The notes under the pieces: model-generated
What the model was told of the DNA's origin: nothing
Databases searched by the model: none
Seen by the model: the letters and a program-made list of their open reading frames with translations, nothing else
DNA from: Streptomyces flavofungini
GTDB lineage: Bacteria; Actinomycetota; Actinomycetes; Streptomycetales; Streptomycetaceae
Direction of reading: 5' to 3'
Assembly: GCF_014650815.1 (NCBI RefSeq)
Contig: NZ_BMVR01000006.1
Coordinates: 177,912-241,911, forward strand
DNA length: 64,000 nucleotides
In this document: positions 62,144 to 64,000 of the stretch, one piece after another
Layout of the letters: each line of letters begins with the position of its first letter
Numbering within the stretch: the first letter of the stretch is position 1
Translations under genes and position numbers: made by a program

Positions 62144-63522
62144 GCGTCGCTCCCGTCCGCGCCGCGAGCGGCGTACGAGGCGGCGTACTCCCGTACGAAC
62201 GCGCCCATCGCGACCACCGTGTCGCGCAGCTCCGAGAGCAGCACGCGCTCGTTGGGCGCGTGCAGGTTGCACATGCTGTCCTGCGCGCCGAACAGCAGGA
62301 CCTCGGCGCCGGGTGCCGCCTGCGCGAGCCCGTTGACGAGCGGGATCGAGCCGCCGGTGGCGACGTACGAGGCCTCCTCGCCCCAGGCCTCCTTGAGGGC
62401 GGTGAGCGCGGCCCGGTAGGCGGGCCCGCCGGTCGCGGCCTCGTAGCCGGGCCCGGTGTCGCCGGGCGTGACGGTCAGCGGGACGCCGAAGGGCCGCAGC
62501 GACCGCAGGTGCTCGACGAGCCGCGCCCGCGCCTGCACCGGGTCCTGCCGGGGATGGAACCGCAGGTTCAGCTTGGCGCGGGCGTACGGCACGACCGCCG
62601 ACGCCGCGTGCTCCACGCCCGGCGCGTCGAGGCCGATCACGGTGATCGCGGGCCCGCTCCACAACCGCTCCCCGAGCCCTCCACTACCGATGAGCGGCAT
62701 CCCTTCGCGCACGCCCGCGAGCGCCCGGAACTCCTCCTCCGTGTACGAGGTCCCGCGCCACGCCTCCCTGCGCAGCCCCTCCACCGCGACGTCCCCGTGC
62801 ACGTCGTGAAGCGTGGCGAGCGCCTTGAGCAGCACGAGCAACGCGTCCGGCGCGGCGCCGCCGAACTCCCCGCTGTGCCTGGGCTCATCGAGCGTGCGCA
62901 CTTCGACCAGCACCTCGGCGGCGCCGCGGAGGCCGGTGGTGAGGGTGGGGGTGCCGGGGCGGAGGTTGCCGAGGTCGGCGATGACCATGGCGTCGCAGGC
63001 GAACCGTTCGGGATCGGTGGGCGGATACCCGTCGAAGGCGCTCCCGTACTCCTCCTGCCCTTCCACCACGATCTTGATACCGACGGGCGGCCGCCCTCCG
63101 TACGCCCGCAGCATCCCGACATGGGCGATGACATTGGACTTGTCGTCGGCGATGCCGCGCGCCCGCAGCCCACCGCCCTCCCCGTCGACGGGCGTCGGCT
63201 CGAAGGGCGGCGACCGCCACAGCTTCTCGTCGCCGGGCGGCTGGACGTCGTAGTGCCCGTAGAGCAGCACGGTCGGCGCGCCGGGATCCGGCGGCGGGAT
63301 CTCGCCGTAGACGACCGGCGCGGTGTCCGGCAGGTCGAGGCGCTCGACGCGGGGCACACCGGCGTCGCGCAGCAGCCCCGCGACCATGTCGTGCGCCTCC
63401 TCGACGGGCCCGTCCGGGAACCCGGGAAAGGCGATGGAGGGGATCTCGGCGAGGCGTACGAGGTCGGCGCGCAGGCCGTCCATCAGTCCGTCGACCGTGG
63501 TGGCGAGCTCTTCGGGCGTCAT
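62140..63522 (-). CDS. M20/M25/M40-family dipeptidase
   Basis: A 460-residue metallopeptidase. VLLYGHYDVQPPGDEKLWRS gives the first metal His and catalytic Asp, RGIADDKSNVIAHVG the bridging Asp, IKIVVEGQEEYGS the catalytic Glu pair, MVIADLGNL another ligand, and GSIPLVNGLAQAAPG with NLHAPNERVLLSELR the final His. This is the usual carnosinase-like layout with a lid domain at about 205-330. ATG 63522; weak GAGGTG upstream. The next gene, a YfcC transporter, starts inside its stop codon. Confidence 0.94.
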   Translation of the reverse strand: MTPEELATTVDGLMDGLRADLVRLAEIPSIAFPGFPDGPVEEAHDMVAGLLRDAGVPRVERLDLPDTAPVVYGEIPPPDPGAPTVLLYGHYDVQPPGDEKLWRSPPFEPTPVDGEGGGLRARGIADDKSNVIAHVGMLRAYGGRPPVGIKIVVEGQEEYGSAFDGYPPTDPERFACDAMVIADLGNLRPGTPTLTTGLRGAAEVLVEVRTLDEPRHSGEFGGAAPDALLVLLKALATLHDVHGDVAVEGLRREAWRGTSYTEEEFRALAGVREGMPLIGSGGLGERLWSGPAITVIGLDAPGVEHAASAVVPYARAKLNLRFHPRQDPVQARARLVEHLRSLRPFGVPLTVTPGDTGPGYEAATGGPAYRAALTALKEAWGEEASYVATGGSIPLVNGLAQAAPGAEVLLFGAQDSMCNLHAPNERVLLSELRDTVVAMGAFVREYAASYAARGADGSDA

Positions 63523-63665
63523 GGGCAGCACCTCTGAGGCATGAGCGAGAAGGAGTGACGATTTACGGCGAATAGCCCGAATTATCGAGCGCGGCGGCTC
63601 GCGGATTCCGGACGGCTCGCCGGGCAGCCGGGCTCCCCGCACCGATGCCGCACTAAGGTCGACGC
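63523..63665. promoter_or_regulatory. Divergent promoter region, M20 peptidase and S4 protein
   Basis: 143 bases. ACTAAGGTCGACGCATG places TAAGGT six bases before the S4 gene ATG, so a leaderless start is likely. GATTTACGGCGAATAGC at 63559 is AT-richer and may serve the peptidase. Confidence 0.4.
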
Positions 63666-64000
63666 ATGGCTTCGGAGACTTCACCGGGTACGGGCGGCGG
63701 CACCGTGCGCGTCGACAGCTGGATCTGGTCCGTACGACTGGTCAAGACCCGTTCGGCGGGCGGCGCGGCCTGCAAGGGCGGCCACGTCCGGGTCAACGGC
63801 GAACGCGTGAAGCCCGCGTACGGCGTGAAGGAGGGCGACGAGGTCCGCCTGCGCCAGGCCGGCGGCCGCGAACGCGTCGTGATCGTCAGACGCCTCATCC
63901 GCAAGCGGGTCGGCGCGCCGGTCGCGATCGAGTGCTACGTGGACAACAGCCCGCCCCCGCCCCCGCGCGAGGCGGTGGCCCCCGCAGGCATCCGCGACCG
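63666..64000 (+). CDS. RNA-binding S4-domain protein (Hsp15-like), cut by window edge
   Basis: About 111 codons are visible, open to the right edge, with no stop. The N-terminus is Ser/Gly/Thr-rich (MASETSPGTGGGTVRVDSWI). The S4 fold is VRVDSWIWSVRLVKTRSAGG, AACKGGHVRVNGERVKPAYG and VKEGDEVRLRQAGGRE, the same order as the Hsp15 family that rescues stalled 50S ribosomes by binding nascent-chain tRNA. VVIVRRLIRKRVGAPVAIEC follows, which is typical of the Hsp15 C-terminus. ATG 63666 is the first start after the promoter-like TAAGGT. Confidence 0.9.
   Translation, partial: MASETSPGTGGGTVRVDSWIWSVRLVKTRSAGGAACKGGHVRVNGERVKPAYGVKEGDEVRLRQAGGRERVVIVRRLIRKRVGAPVAIECYVDNSPPPPPREAVAPAGIRD

Overview
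The window is very high G+C actinobacterial chromosome, almost certainly Streptomyces. Third codon positions are strongly G/C, GTG starts are common, mycothiol-type enzymes and XRE/DUF397/ATP-binding gene sets are present, and many transcripts look leaderless. The order uvrC ... uvrA ... aroQ ... terC ... uvrB matches the nucleotide-excision-repair neighbourhood I remember from Streptomyces coelicolor; that comparison is from memory and was not run here. I count about 60 protein genes. uvrC is cut by the left edge and an S4-domain gene by the right edge. I saw no tRNA, rRNA, insertion sequence, prophage or CRISPR array.

Layout. 1-25 kb is the repair core: uvrC, uvrA and uvrB all lie on the minus strand and ogt lies on the plus strand just beyond uvrB. 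Between them are a secreted papain-like protease pair, an XRE regulator, a Rieske protein, a PfkB kinase, YceI, a crotonase, a mycothiol-dependent enzyme, an MBL hydrolase, aroQ, a metabolite/proton symporter, two cation exporters (CaCA and TerC families) and two TerD proteins. 25-36 kb holds an MFS pump, a cupin, psuG with its PfkB kinase, a methyltransferase, corA, a CBS protein, a uridine-kinase-like gene, DUF2293 and DUF1772 genes and a lone gltD, followed by a 577-base repeat-rich gap. 36-47 kb holds a Streptomyces-type XRE/DUF397/ATP-binding regulatory set, DUF899, P450, amidohydrolase, nuclease-like and phospholipase C genes. 47-57 kb holds a three-gene unit (SNF2 helicase, SWIM zinc finger, small tail-motif protein) and a metallophosphoesterase-MFS-propeller unit. 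57-64 kb holds a GH6 cellulase, secreted proteins, proline iminopeptidase and a coupled M20 peptidase/YfcC transporter.

How the genes work together. The strongest regulatory signal is a shared promoter architecture in front of uvrA, uvrB, ogt and, in weaker form, uvrC. It matches the RecA-independent DNA-damage promoter (RecA-NDp, PafBC-dependent in mycobacteria): TTGTCAGTG, eight bases, then TANNNT. In uvrB, uvrC and ogt the -10 ends exactly seven bases before the ATG, which predicts leaderless mRNAs. The terC leader carries three sequence blocks resembling a yybP-ykoY manganese riboswitch. The downstream CaCA exporter has a second structured leader of a class I do not recognise. Many genes are translationally coupled by ATGA or GTGA overlaps.

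A recurring oddity is short G+C-rich tandem repeats that begin in the last codons of a gene and run past its stop (ogt, the psuG-linked kinase, the 2.5-kb XRE gene, the 39.2-kb hypothetical gene). A separate in-frame 24-base minisatellite lies inside the SWIM protein.
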